In this document: piece after piece, positions 49,108 to 57,749 of the stretch
Layout of the letters: the number at the start of each line of letters is the position of its first letter
Position numbering within the stretch: the first letter of the stretch is position 1
DNA from: Phaeovibrio sulfidiphilus
GTDB taxonomy: Bacteria > Pseudomonadota > Alphaproteobacteria > Rhodospirillales > Rhodospirillaceae
NCBI RefSeq assembly: GCF_014861485.1
Contig: NZ_JACZHT010000001.1
Location: 62,001-126,000 of the forward strand
Direction of reading: 5' to 3'
DNA: 64,000 nucleotides
Made by a program: the position numbers and the translations under genes
The notes under the pieces: model-generated
Told to the model about the DNA's origin: nothing
The model's database searches: none
What the model saw: the letters and a program-made list of their open reading frames with translations, nothing else

Positions 49108-49475
49108 GAGTAGGTCCTTCTATCTGACAGGGAATGGGAGAATGAACACAAACCGCAATCCGTCCGCGTCCCGGGCGCACCCGGACACGTCACGCACGCA
49201 ACGCGTGGCCGGTGCCGCTGCGGGCGGGAGCGATACCCCGGCCCGGAAAAACACCCCGGAACCGGACGGTCCCCACACAGGCTCACCGACGGTGGACGCA
49301 GGATACATCAGGGAAATGCTGGGTTCAACAGAAGGTCGCGGGCAGGTTGCCACTATTTTGGCCTGCACCCCACACGGCCCGCGCCCCGGTTTTCCCATCG
49401 GCGCGCCAGAGCCGCGCGACGGATTTCCCATGGGCGCGCCAGGGCCGCGCCCGGGCCGACAGCACCCCCGGCCGC
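49108..49475. other. spacer between the Sel1-repeat gene and ftsB
   Basis: No gene recognised. A short direct repeat TTTCCCAT(C/G)GGCGCGCCAG(A/G)GCCGCGC occurs twice (about 49391 and 49424). Confidence 0.5.
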
Positions 49476-49862
49476 TCAGCCGCCGGTGTAAAGCCGGTCA
49501 TCCGCCGGCGAGGCCGGAGCGGACGGCGCTCCGGAGGGCACAACCGGATCGACCAGCAAGATCACCTCGTCCGTGTCCAGGCGGTTGAGCATCAGCCGGG
49601 CCCGCTCGTCCAGAAAATCCCGGTCCAGGTCCGAACCCGACAGGGCGCCCACACGGGCCTCCAGAGCCGAACGCTCCTGCTGGCGGGCCTCAAGAAGGCC
49701 CCGGGCCTCCTGGATCTCGGCGTCCAGGCGGGCAAGGGCCAGCACGCCGCGACTGCCGTTGATGGCAAACGAGCCGAAGTACAGCACAAGAAGCGCAAAG
49801 ACCACGTGGGCCAGAAGCCTGCGCAGTCGCCCTCTTTTTCTGCTCGCCGAAAACACTGCCAT
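49476..49862 (-). CDS. ftsB: septum formation initiator family protein (FtsB)
   Basis: A small bitopic division protein of the FtsQ-FtsB-FtsL complex. Basic N-terminus (SRKRGRLRRLL), one membrane helix (about 17-33, VVFALLVLYFGSFAI), then a coiled coil (LARLDAEIQEARGLLEARQQ) and the FtsB-like DRDFLDERARLMLNRLDTDEV. The Pro/Ala-rich tail is not conserved. Start is uncertain: 49862 gives 128 residues and a typical short cytoplasmic end; an ATG at 49898 would add 12. Neither has a strong binding site. eno, a common neighbour, is absent. Confidence 0.82.
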   Translation of the reverse strand: MAVFSASRKRGRLRRLLAHVVFALLVLYFGSFAINGSRGVLALARLDAEIQEARGLLEARQQERSALEARVGALSGSDLDRDFLDERARLMLNRLDTDEVILLVDPVVPSGAPSAPASPADDRLYTGG

Positions 49863-50464
49863 GGTGGTTGCCGAACCGCGCCCGTCGGCGCGTCCCATAA
49901 AACTGGAGAAAATCACGCTGTCCCGCCCGACCGAAAACCGCCCCGGATCGAGGGACGCCCCGGCGGACGGGAGCCCAAGTGTCCCGTCAGAGAAGTGCAT
50001 CAACTCGCCACCATAGCGAAAAACCGTGAAGGAAGGCTTAAGTCTGGGGTCTGACAGGACAGTGTGTCCAAAAGAGGCCACGAACGCAAGAGGCAACGCG
50101 GGGGACTCGGCAGGATTCCTGGAGCGACTCCAAAGATACCGCGCCGGCCTCCCGCCGGTTCGGACCCGGGAGAGCGGGGGCCGTTCCGTCTCGTCCTGCC
50201 CCGGCGCCTCACAACTTCACCCGGCGGACGAAACGTCGGGGAAACCCCACCAATAAACGACGCGAAGCGGAAGAACCTCTGCGGAGCCGGGCCCGCTCCG
50301 ACAGGGGCAGCAATCGGCTGCCAGCCGCCTCCGGACCCGCCACTGCACCCCTGTGCCCCCGCATCAGCAACCGGCGCCCCGCCACCCGGCCTCCTGTGCA
50401 CCGGGCACACTCACCCGACCGCGGCACCGCACGACCGGACACAGCGCTGAAAACCCTGCGCCCC

Positions 50465-50717
50465 GCCAGCGCACCCTTTTCAGGACAGCCCCGCGACACC
50501 GCCCCTTGCGGCCCCCTCAGGGAGCCGGCGAACGGACAAGCCCGCAGGGAACGCACCGGCCCTCAGGAAAACATCCCGCCCCTGCCCCGCCGCCGCAGCA
50601 AAGGGGCGCAAAAGCCGGGCGCACAGGGACGGGAGCGCCTGTAGACGGCATCCTGTACCGACGGCGACGGCCCCAAAGCCAGCGCACCCTTTTCAGGACA
50701 GCCCCGCGACATCGCCC
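50465..50717 (+). repeat. direct repeat pair, 41 bp, 212 bp apart
   Basis: 50465-50505 and 50677-50717 share GCCAGCGCACCCTTTTCAGG and then ACAGCCCCGCGACA(C/T)CGCCCC with a single difference. Non-coding. Confidence 0.85.
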
Positions 50718-50946
50718 CCCGCAGCTCGCGGAGCCCCGCTCACGCACCCGCACCGGAGGCAACGCCCCCAGCACATGATCAGGGCCGTGTCTGAGATCCT
50801 CACGACGCAAACCGCCCCTTCACGGCCGGTCCGGCGTGGAAAGGGGACAGCTCCTCATACAGGAAGAGCCCGGAAGCGGCGGCCTCCGGGCTCAAAAAGG
50901 GTACTGAAAGCTTCCTTGACGGCAAGAGGGTTTTCGTCGATCGAAG

Positions 50947-50976
50947 CGTTGTAACGTACTGACGTTGTATCGTACT
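50947..50976 (+). repeat. paired 14-bp direct repeat, 16-bp period
   Basis: CGTTGTA(A/T)CGTACT at 50947-50960 and 50963-50976. The A/T-rich setting and near one-and-a-half-turn spacing would suit cooperative protein binding; it lies downstream of the DUF465 gene. Confidence 0.5.
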
Positions 50977-51083
50977 CGAAACGAGGCGGGAACAGGACTG
51001 ACGGAAAACACGTACCAAAGACATCCTGCCCGGGAGGGGGAACCGCAGATCCTCGCTTTTGAGGTCTGCCCCCTCAATGGGAC

Positions 51084-51251
51084 CTATCGTGCACCGATAG
51101 TTGCCAGCTCGTCCTTGATGCGAAGCTTCTGGCGCTTCAGCCGTGAGAGGGTGGTTTCGTCCGGATGGGGGCGGGACTCCTCTGTTTCCACAAGTTGTTC
51201 GAGCTCTTGGTGACGGAGTTCAAGGGCGTCTCTGCGTGCGTCCTGACCCAT
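51084..51251 (-). CDS. DUF465 (YdcH family) protein, 55 residues
   Basis: A 55-residue, highly charged helical protein: RRDALELRHQELEQLVETEE then a short Pro break and TTLSRLKRQKLRIKDELATI. The RLKRQKLRIKDEL C-terminal block is the DUF465/YdcH hallmark. ATG at 51251 follows a perfect AAGGAGG at ideal spacing. Function unknown. It sits just downstream of pfkA on the same strand, separated by a terminator-like hairpin. Confidence 0.9.
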   Translation of the reverse strand: MGQDARRDALELRHQELEQLVETEESRPHPDETTLSRLKRQKLRIKDELATIGAR

Positions 51252-51296
51252 AGTGCTGGTCCTCCTTAAGATTTCAACAACACCTTAACCCTATCA

Positions 51297-51340
51297 CAAA
51301 ACCCGGGCTCCGAAAAGAAAAACGGCATCTCCGGAGCCCG
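51297..51340 (-). terminator. probable pfkA terminator
   Basis: CGGGCTCCG/CGGAGCCCG, a perfect 9-bp stem with a T-rich 19-base loop; on the minus strand GGTTTTGTG follows. Confidence 0.5.
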
Positions 51341-51373
51341 TTTGCCCGCCGGGAGAGCGCGGGGAGCCGCGCT

Positions 51374-52525
51374 CTACTCTTCCGACAACGATTTGGTTTT
51401 CTTGGACTTTCCGGATCCGGCGTGGGGCTCCGGGAAATCGCCCACGTAGATTCCCAGCCCGCGGGCCGTATTCAGGAGCGGGTCGTCGGGCTGGACACAG
51501 CGCGGCCCGACACACACCTCCTCAAGAGGGACGTCGACGACTCCGCGGTGCTGCCAGGCCACCATCCGATCATGCTTGCCCTGGGCCAGAAGATCGACGG
51601 CGTGAACCCCGAATGCGGACGCCAGAAGACGGTCCCGCATGGAGGGCGTGCCACCTCTTTGGACGTGGCCCAGGATCGAGACCCGGGTCTCAATTCCGGT
51701 CATGAGATAGATCGCCTCCGAGAGGTCGTTGGCGACGCCGCCGTAGCGGGTCTCGCCGTCCGAGTAGTGGACCGTGGCCGCCGCACCGGACGGCCGCTTG
51801 ACCCCCTCGGCCACCACAATCAGCGCGTGGGAGCGCCCCTCCACCTGCTGCACATAGCGAATCCGCTCGGCGATACCCTCCAGGGTGTAGGGCATTTCCG
51901 GGATGAGGATCACGTCCGCGCCGCCGCTGATCCCCGCGTTCAGGGCAATGTGCCCCGCATCGCGCCCCATGACCTCAAGGATCATGGCCCGGTGGTGGGA
52001 CGCCGCCGTCGCCTGGAGCCGGTCGAGCGCATCGGTGACCACGTCCACCGCCGTCGAGTACCCCACTGCGGCCTCGGTGCCCTTGACGTCGTTGTCGATG
52101 GTCTTGGGAATGCCCACCATGGGCAGCATACCCTTCTCGCACAGCTTGCGCAGGATCCTCAGGGAGCCGTCACCACCCACCACGATCAGGCCGTCCAGCT
52201 CCAGCTGGTGGAACCCGTCGACGAAATCCATGGACAGATCCCGGACCGAGCCGTCCGGCATGGGATAGGCAAACGGGTTGCCCTTGTTGACCGTCCCCAG
52301 GAGGGTGCCCCCCGACCGAAGGATGTCGCGCCCCCGGAAGGTGTCGGCCCCCAGCTCGATATACCGCAGTGGCCGGGACATCAGGCCCTGGGTTCCGTCC
52401 AGAATACCCAGAACCTTCCAGCCATATCCATTAACCCCCCGGAACGCCACCGCCCGGATCACCGCGTTGAGACCGGCACAGTCGCCTCCGCTCGTCAGAA
52501 CGCCGATACGTCGAATTTCGGCCAT
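51374..52525 (-). CDS. pfkA: 6-phosphofructokinase
   Basis: A 383-residue phosphofructokinase. The donor-site motif is GGDG (117-120), as in ATP-dependent enzymes, whereas the following PKTIDND (140-146) has the Lys usual in PPi-dependent ones. Substrate residues are seen in MGRDAGHIAL, PEMPYTLEG and GHVQRGGTPS. The Gly/Lys combination is known from ATP-using members of the mixed-substrate group, so ATP is favoured but not settled. ATG at 52525 after GGGAAGA. The C-terminal tail is Lys/Ser-rich. Flanked by two DUF465 genes. Confidence 0.93.
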   Translation of the reverse strand: MAEIRRIGVLTSGGDCAGLNAVIRAVAFRGVNGYGWKVLGILDGTQGLMSRPLRYIELGADTFRGRDILRSGGTLLGTVNKGNPFAYPMPDGSVRDLSMDFVDGFHQLELDGLIVVGGDGSLRILRKLCEKGMLPMVGIPKTIDNDVKGTEAAVGYSTAVDVVTDALDRLQATAASHHRAMILEVMGRDAGHIALNAGISGGADVILIPEMPYTLEGIAERIRYVQQVEGRSHALIVVAEGVKRPSGAAATVHYSDGETRYGGVANDLSEAIYLMTGIETRVSILGHVQRGGTPSMRDRLLASAFGVHAVDLLAQGKHDRMVAWQHRGVVDVPLEEVCVGPRCVQPDDPLLNTARGLGIYVGDFPEPHAGSGKSKKTKSLSEE

Positions 52526-52800
52526 GGAGTCTTCCCTTTTTCTGTGAGTGCGTCGTCAAAGCCTTGAAAGCTGAGCAGAGTATACCACCGTCTGGAACGC
52601 TTCCATAGCCCGGGTCCGCAGGCACAGCGAAAAAAACACCCCCGGGGCGGTGAAACCGGGGGAGCGCCTCGCGTGTAGCAAAAAGAACAATTCACACCCA
52701 TGGGGCGAAACATTGACTCCATTTTCGCCTTAATTTCGGCAAGATATCGCGATACAAATCAGGGGTGTCTGATCTGTATCTGCCCCCCTGAGGTACGCGC

Positions 52801-53007
52801 ATGGACGCCCACGAAATTGAAAAGCTGAAAGCCATGGTCGACGCGCTGCGGCGCGAGCACCGTGACCTGGACGATGTCATCCGTGACTCCCTTGCGGAGG
52901 CGGCGGTGGACATGCTCCAGCTTCAGCGCCTCAAAAAGCGCAAGCTCGCCTTGAAGGACCAGATTGTCCATCTGGAAACCCGGCTGATTCCCGATATTAT
53001 CGCCTGA
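52801..53007 (+). CDS. DUF465 (YdcH family) protein, 68 residues
   Basis: A 68-residue helical protein: IEKLKAMVDALRREHRDLDD, LQLQRLKKRKLALKDQIVHL. The RLKKRKLALKDQI block marks DUF465/YdcH. ATG at 52801 with GAGG upstream. It is divergent from pfkA, while a paralogue lies on the other side of pfkA. Function unknown; the family is abundant in Alphaproteobacteria. Confidence 0.9.
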   Translation: MDAHEIEKLKAMVDALRREHRDLDDVIRDSLAEAAVDMLQLQRLKKRKLALKDQIVHLETRLIPDIIA

Positions 53008-53916
53008 GCCTTCCGCTCCCCGAGTTCACGAAAGCCCGACCTGCCCGAGCCCCACAGCCCGGGCAGTTTCTATGCGTGCCCAAAGCGCACCGCTCGAAAC
53101 CCGCTGCAACCGGGCAGGACACATCCCGGGCGCGCGGAGGTAATCCCGGGCACACGGGACCATCGGCGGACGCCACAGGACAGGGCGCGCAGGGAGGACT
53201 CACAAACCCAGGGGATGGATCGGGCAGAGGAGAGGCGTCGCACCGGAACCGGCTACCCCCTGGCGCACCAGCAGCAAACACCTCACGCCAGACGCATCCG
53301 CGCCCCCGCTGGAAGACCCTACGCAGGGAGACCCCACGCCAGCCGCCAACCGCTCCCGACATGCACAGCACCGCCGGAAGGTCCAGCGGCAGAACAGTTA
53401 CCCCGCTCCAGCCGCTCCCTGCGTGCACGGCGACCGTGCCGTCAGGACACCGAAGGAAGGACGCGACAGGAAGCGCCTTCCAGACCCGTGGGACTGCCAC
53501 AAAAACTTGCATTGTTTGACAACACAGGAACCGCGAGGCCAAACAGGCGCCACAGGGAAAACAGCCGGGGCCCGGGCCGGACAGCGGAGCCTCTCACAAC
53601 AGGCGGCACACAGCCAAAGCCCCCCCACCTCAAAGGGACGGCATCACCGGTCCCCGGGTGTCGAGGCCCCGCCAACACACATCATGGACAGGGAAACCGG
53701 GCCCCATGGCTCGCAAGATCGAGCCCCGAGGTACACCCGGGGTCTCCACCACGGGCCGGACAACGGCCCAACACCGGGGGCACAGCCGGAAAACCGGGCC
53801 CCAGGGCTCGCAGGATCGGCCCCGGGGTACACCTGGGGTCTCCACCACGGGCCAGACAACGGCCCAACACGGGGCTAACAGCCGGAAAACCGCGGCTCCC
53901 CGCAAGGACGGGGCGG
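53008..53916. other. spacer between DUF465 gene and smpB
   Basis: No gene recognised in 0.9 kb. The right third is a tandem duplication of 96 bp (53709-53900). No ssrA (tmRNA) signature was seen although smpB follows. Confidence 0.6.
53709..53900 (+). repeat. two-copy tandem repeat, 96-bp period
   Basis: Copies start at 53709 and 53805 with GGCTCGCA(A/G)GATCG and share GGGGTCTCCACCACGGGCC, GACAACGGCCCAACAC and AGCCGGAAAACCG. It ends just before the smpB stop. Confidence 0.85.
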
Positions 53917-54429
53917 TCAGTCTCCGGAACGGCCCTTCTCGCGTATCAGGCGGGCCTTGTCCCGGTTCCAGTCCCGTTCCTTGATGGACTGCCTCTTGTC
54001 CCAAGCTTTCTTGCCCTTGGCGACCCCCAGTTGAACCTTCGCGAAGCCCCGGTCGTTGAAATAGACGGAGAGGGGCACCAGCGTCATACCGTCCCGGGCC
54101 ACGGCTCCGAGAAGGCGGTTCAGTTCCCGCCGGTGGACAAGAAGCCGCCTCGGGCGCCGCGGCTCGTGAGCGAAGGCCCGCACCGCCTGGGCCCACTCGG
54201 GGATGTGGACGTTGTAAAGGTACAGGCCCCCATCCCGCCCGGCCCCGGCGAAGGCATCCTGAAGGCTCGCCCGGCCGGTGCGCAGGGATTTGACCTCGGT
54301 TCCCGACAGAACGATCCCCGCCTCGATCACGTCCTCGATGGCATAGTCATGACGCGCGCGACGGTTTTCCGCCACGCGCCCGTGGGAAATCAGTGTCTGC
54401 CCGCCTTTACGGGCTGCCTTTGCGTTCAT
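53917..54429 (-). CDS. smpB: SsrA-binding protein SmpB
   Basis: Binds tmRNA and delivers it to stalled ribosomes. 170 residues: [75 protein letters not shown] and the basic C-terminal [17 protein letters not shown] that reads as the decoding-centre tail. It starts 19 bases after dapA, the usual alphaproteobacterial dapA-smpB pair. Confidence 0.96.
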   Translation of the reverse strand: MNAKAARKGGQTLISHGRVAENRRARHDYAIEDVIEAGIVLSGTEVKSLRTGRASLQDAFAGAGRDGGLYLYNVHIPEWAQAVRAFAHEPRRPRRLLVHRRELNRLLGAVARDGMTLVPLSVYFNDRGFAKVQLGVAKGKKAWDKRQSIKERDWNRDKARLIREKGRSGD

Positions 54430-54448
54430 GTCCGGTGCGCCCGCTGTC

Positions 54449-55330
54449 TCAGATCAGGCCAAGGGCACGCAGCGCGCCGTCCACCTTTGCCCGGGAGGGC
54501 TCGGACAGCGGGGCGAGAGGCAGGCGTGTCTGTCCGCTCATGCGGCCCATGCGCTCGAGGGCGTACTTGACCGGACCCGGGTTCGCCTCGCAGAACAGAA
54601 CCTCGGACAGTTGGGCCAGCCGGTCGCGAAGCGCGAAGCAGGTCTTGAGATCCCCATCCGCCCAGGCGTTCTGCATGGTGGCGCACAGATCGGGCACCAC
54701 GTTGGACATCACGGAGATGCAGCCCACCCCGCCCTGAGCATTGAAGGCGATGGCCGTGTCGTCGTTGCCGGACAGCTGGATGAAGTCCGGGCCCAGAACC
54801 GCACGGGCCTTCAGCGGCCGGACCAGATCCCCGGTGGCGTCCTTCACCGCAACGATGTTGGAACAGTCATTGCGCAGACGCAGAAGGGTCTCGACGGACA
54901 GGTCGATGACGCTGCGACCCGGAATGTTGTACACCACGACGGGAAGGCCGTCGGCCGCACGGGCAATCTCCCGGTAATGGAGATAGAGCCCCTCCTGGGT
55001 CGGCTTGTTGTAGTAGGGAGTAACCACCAGAAGGGCGTCCGCGCCAACGGACTTCGCGTGACGGGTGAACTCCACCGCCTCGCGAGTGCTGTTGGACCCG
55101 GCACCGGCAATGACCGGAATGTTGCCCCGGGCCTCCTCCACCGCAATCTCGATGACCCGTTTGTGCTCCTCGTGGGAGAGGGTCGGCGACTCCCCGGTCG
55201 TTCCCGCCGGCACAAGACCGTGCGTTCCGCCGGCAATCTGCCAGGCGATGTGGGTGCGGTAGGCCCGCTCGTCCAGCCCTCCCTCGGGGAGGAACGGCGT
55301 GACCAGCGCGGTGAGGGAGCCCTTGAACAT
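54449..55330 (-). CDS. dapA: 4-hydroxy-tetrahydrodipicolinate synthase
   Basis: First enzyme of the lysine/diaminopimelate branch, condensing pyruvate with aspartate semialdehyde. From the ATG at 55330 (TTGGAGA upstream) it has 293 residues. Motifs: GTTGESPTL, the proton-relay Tyr134 (VVYNIPGRS) and Schiff-base Lys163 (VAVKDATGD). [12 protein letters not shown] is the normal N-terminus. dapA-smpB are co-transcribed. Confidence 0.97.
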   Translation of the reverse strand: MFKGSLTALVTPFLPEGGLDERAYRTHIAWQIAGGTHGLVPAGTTGESPTLSHEEHKRVIEIAVEEARGNIPVIAGAGSNSTREAVEFTRHAKSVGADALLVVTPYYNKPTQEGLYLHYREIARAADGLPVVVYNIPGRSVIDLSVETLLRLRNDCSNIVAVKDATGDLVRPLKARAVLGPDFIQLSGNDDTAIAFNAQGGVGCISVMSNVVPDLCATMQNAWADGDLKTCFALRDRLAQLSEVLFCEANPGPVKYALERMGRMSGQTRLPLAPLSEPSRAKVDGALRALGLI

Positions 55331-56237
55331 GGCCGTCTCCAAAGCATTGTAAGGAACACGAGAACCGGCATTGACCGGAACCTTTTCTTTTACTCCCATG
55401 CGCCCCCTCCCGCAAGAGCCGCTAACCCGGACACCGGCCACAGCGGGCACCCAGGCGGGGCCTCGCAGGACCGGAACCACACGGGACGTCAAGGGCATAC
55501 GGCGCCGGTCTGGCGCCGGTCTGGGGCATACGGCGCGGGCCTGGCGTCACCCGCCCACCGGCCGCGCACCGGCCGCACACCCGCCGCACACCCGCCGCAC
55601 TCCAAAAGCCGCAGGGCAAACACCGACGGCTTGCCCGGGCCAGCCGCGGCCTCGCCACCCCCTCCCTCACCCGAGCACCGCCACCGGGTTAGGAACAACA
55701 AAGCTCTTTCATCGTGCACCCCGGGGCGGATAGACTGCCGCCCGGATTTCAGGACACCCGGCCCGGACCGCGGCACGCTCTGCACGCGGCAGTCCACCAC
55801 CGGGGCCCCAACGAACCGGCGTCAGGGGCATGCGACACCGGCAAGGGACGGACACCCGGGAGCGTGCACCGGACGGCGCACCGGCATCCGCGCCGGAACC
55901 TGTGGCGGAGGCCACGCGGCGAGCCGCCGGGCGCAAGAACGCAGGCGGTCCCCACGGGACACCGGAACCGGGCGAGGGATACGGCTGCGCCACCGGAAGG
56001 CGGAAGCCTCGCGGCGAGCCGACGGGCACAAGAACGCAGGCGGTCCCCACGGGACACCGGAACCGGGCGAGGGATACGGCTGCGCCACCGGAGGCCGGGA
56101 GCATGAGCACACGCCACAGGCCACACCTGCGCCGCACGCCCCGGCCCCGCCGTTCCCGACACGCCGCTGTCCGGCCCTCAAGACACTCGCAAGCCCCGTC
56201 CGGCCGGGGCCGGGGACAGGACGACCGCCAGCCCGGC
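55331..56237. other. spacer between dapA and the 32-residue peptide gene
   Basis: No gene recognised in 0.9 kb. It has short CCGCACACCCGCCGCACA-type repeats near 55570-55600 and a two-copy 95-bp tandem repeat at 55904-56093. Confidence 0.6.
55904..56093 (+). repeat. two-copy tandem repeat, 95-bp period
   Basis: Copies at 55904-55998 and 55999-56093. The right two thirds are essentially identical (AAGAACGCAGGCGGTCCCCA through GGATACGGCTGCGCCACCGG). Non-coding. Confidence 0.9.
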
Positions 56238-56336
56238 TCAGAACCCCAGGGCCTCCCCGATCATCCACCAGACATAGATCGCCGACAGCAGGCCGGCCAG
56301 TCCGAACACCTCACCGAAAGCTCTGATCACACCCAT
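56238..56336 (-). CDS. 32-residue single-helix membrane peptide
   Basis: A short gene with a good start: ATG at 56336, TGGAGA 6-7 bases upstream, TGA at 56238-56240. The product starts MGVIRAFGEVFG, continues through a hydrophobic helix (LAGLLSAIYVWWMI, about residues 13-26) and ends GEALGF. One membrane span with a single basic residue near the N-terminus predicts an N-in bitopic peptide. The size recalls subunits such as CydX or CcoQ, but I see no oxidase gene nearby and no sequence match to them. It is divergent from dusA across an operator-like palindrome. Confidence 0.6.
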   Translation of the reverse strand: MGVIRAFGEVFGLAGLLSAIYVWWMIGEALGF

Positions 56337-56384
56337 GGCACGTCTCCAGATATCACTGTTGTTCTCAAGGCCTCACCCAAAATG

Positions 56385-56406
56385 AGAACATAACGCGTTT
56401 TGTTCT
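56385..56406. promoter_or_regulatory. 22-bp near-perfect palindrome in a divergent promoter
   Basis: AGAACA-TAACGCGTTT-TGTTCT matches its reverse complement at 20 of 22 positions. It lies 48 bases upstream of the 32-residue peptide gene and 34 bases upstream of dusA, in A/T-rich DNA. Related half-sites TGTTCTC (56359-56365) and GAGAACA (56434-56440) flank it. Likely a repressor or activator site; it is not an FNR, CIRCE or PpsR (TGT-N12-ACA) consensus. Confidence 0.5.
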
Positions 56407-56440
56407 GCAACTTAAAACGCAAACCGCACACGAAGAGAAC

Positions 56441-57544
56441 ATGAAAAGCACAGATATTGATCGAAACGGGAGTGAATCGTCACCCCAACCGACCGCCCCG
56501 GCTGTGGACCGACGGCTCAGCGTGGCCCCCATGCTGGACTGGACGGACCGGCACGACCGGTTTTTCCTCCGACTCCTGTCGCGCCACACCCTGCTCTACA
56601 CCGAGATGGTCCCGGCCCAGGCCCTGGTGTACGGAGATCCGGCCCAGTCCCTGGCCCACTCACCGGCCGAGCACCCCCTGGCCCTCCAGCTCGCCGGATC
56701 CGACCCCGAGCTCCTGGACCGGGCGGTCCGGATCGCGGCGCCCCACGGGTTCTGCGAAATCAACCTGAATGTGGGCTGCCCCTCGGAGCGGGTGTCCAAG
56801 GGGCGCTTCGGGGCCTGCCTCATGGCCGAGCCGGAGCTGGTGGCCGAGTGCGTGAGCGCCATGCAGGCGGCCGCGGGCCCCATTCCCGTGACGGTCAAGC
56901 ACCGCATCGGCATCGACCACCTGGACTCCTGGGAGCACCTGACGGGCTTCGTCGCCACCCTGGAGCGGGCCGGAGTGCGCACCCTGATCGTCCACGCCCG
57001 CAAGGCCTGGCTCAAGGGTCTGAGCCCGAAAGAAAACCGCTCGGTCCCGCCCCTGCGTCACGACGTGGTCCACCGGCTGAAGCGGGAGTTCCCCGGGCTG
57101 GAGATCATCCTCAACGGCGGGATCACCGACCTCGCCCAGGCCCGGGAGCACCTTTGCGCCCCCTGGGGGGACGAGGGCCTTCCCGCGGTCGACGGCATCA
57201 TGATCGGCCGGGCGGCCTACGAGACCCCCGGGATTCTCGCCGGAGCGGACCGGCAGATCTTCGGATCAAACGCGCGGCCCGACCCGTCCCCCCACGCGGT
57301 GGTGCGCGCCCTGGTGCCCTACGCGCAGGCCATGGTGGAGGCCGGAGAGCCGGTCCACCACCTGACGCGCCACATCCTGGGCCTCTTCCACGGCTGCCCG
57401 GGCGCCCGGGCCTGGCGGCGCCTGCTGTCCACCGAGGGCCCGAAGCCCGGCACCGGCGCGGACATTCTTCTGGAAGCCCTGTCCCGGGTTCCCGAGGACA
57501 CCGCCTGCCCGCCCCCGGGGGAGCCCGCAAAACGGGAACAGTAA
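56441..57544 (+). CDS. dusA: tRNA-dihydrouridine synthase A
   Basis: FMN-dependent reduction of uridines 20/20a in tRNA. 367 residues: SVAPMLDWTDRHDRFFLRLL at about 27-46, ALQLAGSDPELL, the catalytic Cys113 in NLNVGCPSERVSKG, VKHRIGID, LIVHARKAWLKGLSPKENR and DGIMIGRAAYETPG are all DusA-specific. The DusA motifs exclude DusB/DusC. Confidence 0.96.
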   Translation: MKSTDIDRNGSESSPQPTAPAVDRRLSVAPMLDWTDRHDRFFLRLLSRHTLLYTEMVPAQALVYGDPAQSLAHSPAEHPLALQLAGSDPELLDRAVRIAAPHGFCEINLNVGCPSERVSKGRFGACLMAEPELVAECVSAMQAAAGPIPVTVKHRIGIDHLDSWEHLTGFVATLERAGVRTLIVHARKAWLKGLSPKENRSVPPLRHDVVHRLKREFPGLEIILNGGITDLAQAREHLCAPWGDEGLPAVDGIMIGRAAYETPGILAGADRQIFGSNARPDPSPHAVVRALVPYAQAMVEAGEPVHHLTRHILGLFHGCPGARAWRRLLSTEGPKPGTGADILLEALSRVPEDTACPPPGEPAKREQ

Positions 57545-57749
57545 AGAATCCGAAACTTCCAGGCACAGGAAATACCGGCTATCGTTCCGAGGGTTAGGGA
57601 CGGAGGCACCCCCCGGAAACGCCCCCGACATACCGTGAGCCGCCCCCAACCGGGCGGACACGGACAGAGCACACAACGGCCGCGCAGACGGTCGGAGCAC
57701 ACTCTCCGGACACGGGACACCCGGTGCGGACCAAGGAAAGAACGGTTGC

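Larger units (their letters stand above)
49863..51083. other. long spacer between ftsB and the DUF465 gene
   Basis: No gene recognised in 1.2 kb. Contents: a direct repeat of about 41 bp at 50465-50505 and 50677-50717 (GCCAGCGCACCCTTTTCAGG core), a GAGCCCGGA/TCCGGGCTC hairpin at 50866-50893, and two 14-mers CGTTGTA(A/T)CGTACT spaced 16 bp apart at 50947-50976. Confidence 0.6.

Noticed and set aside
50864-50900. Terminator GAGCCCGGA/TCCGGGCTC
   Set aside because: The A/T run is on the wrong side of the stem for either strand to use it as a rho-independent terminator.
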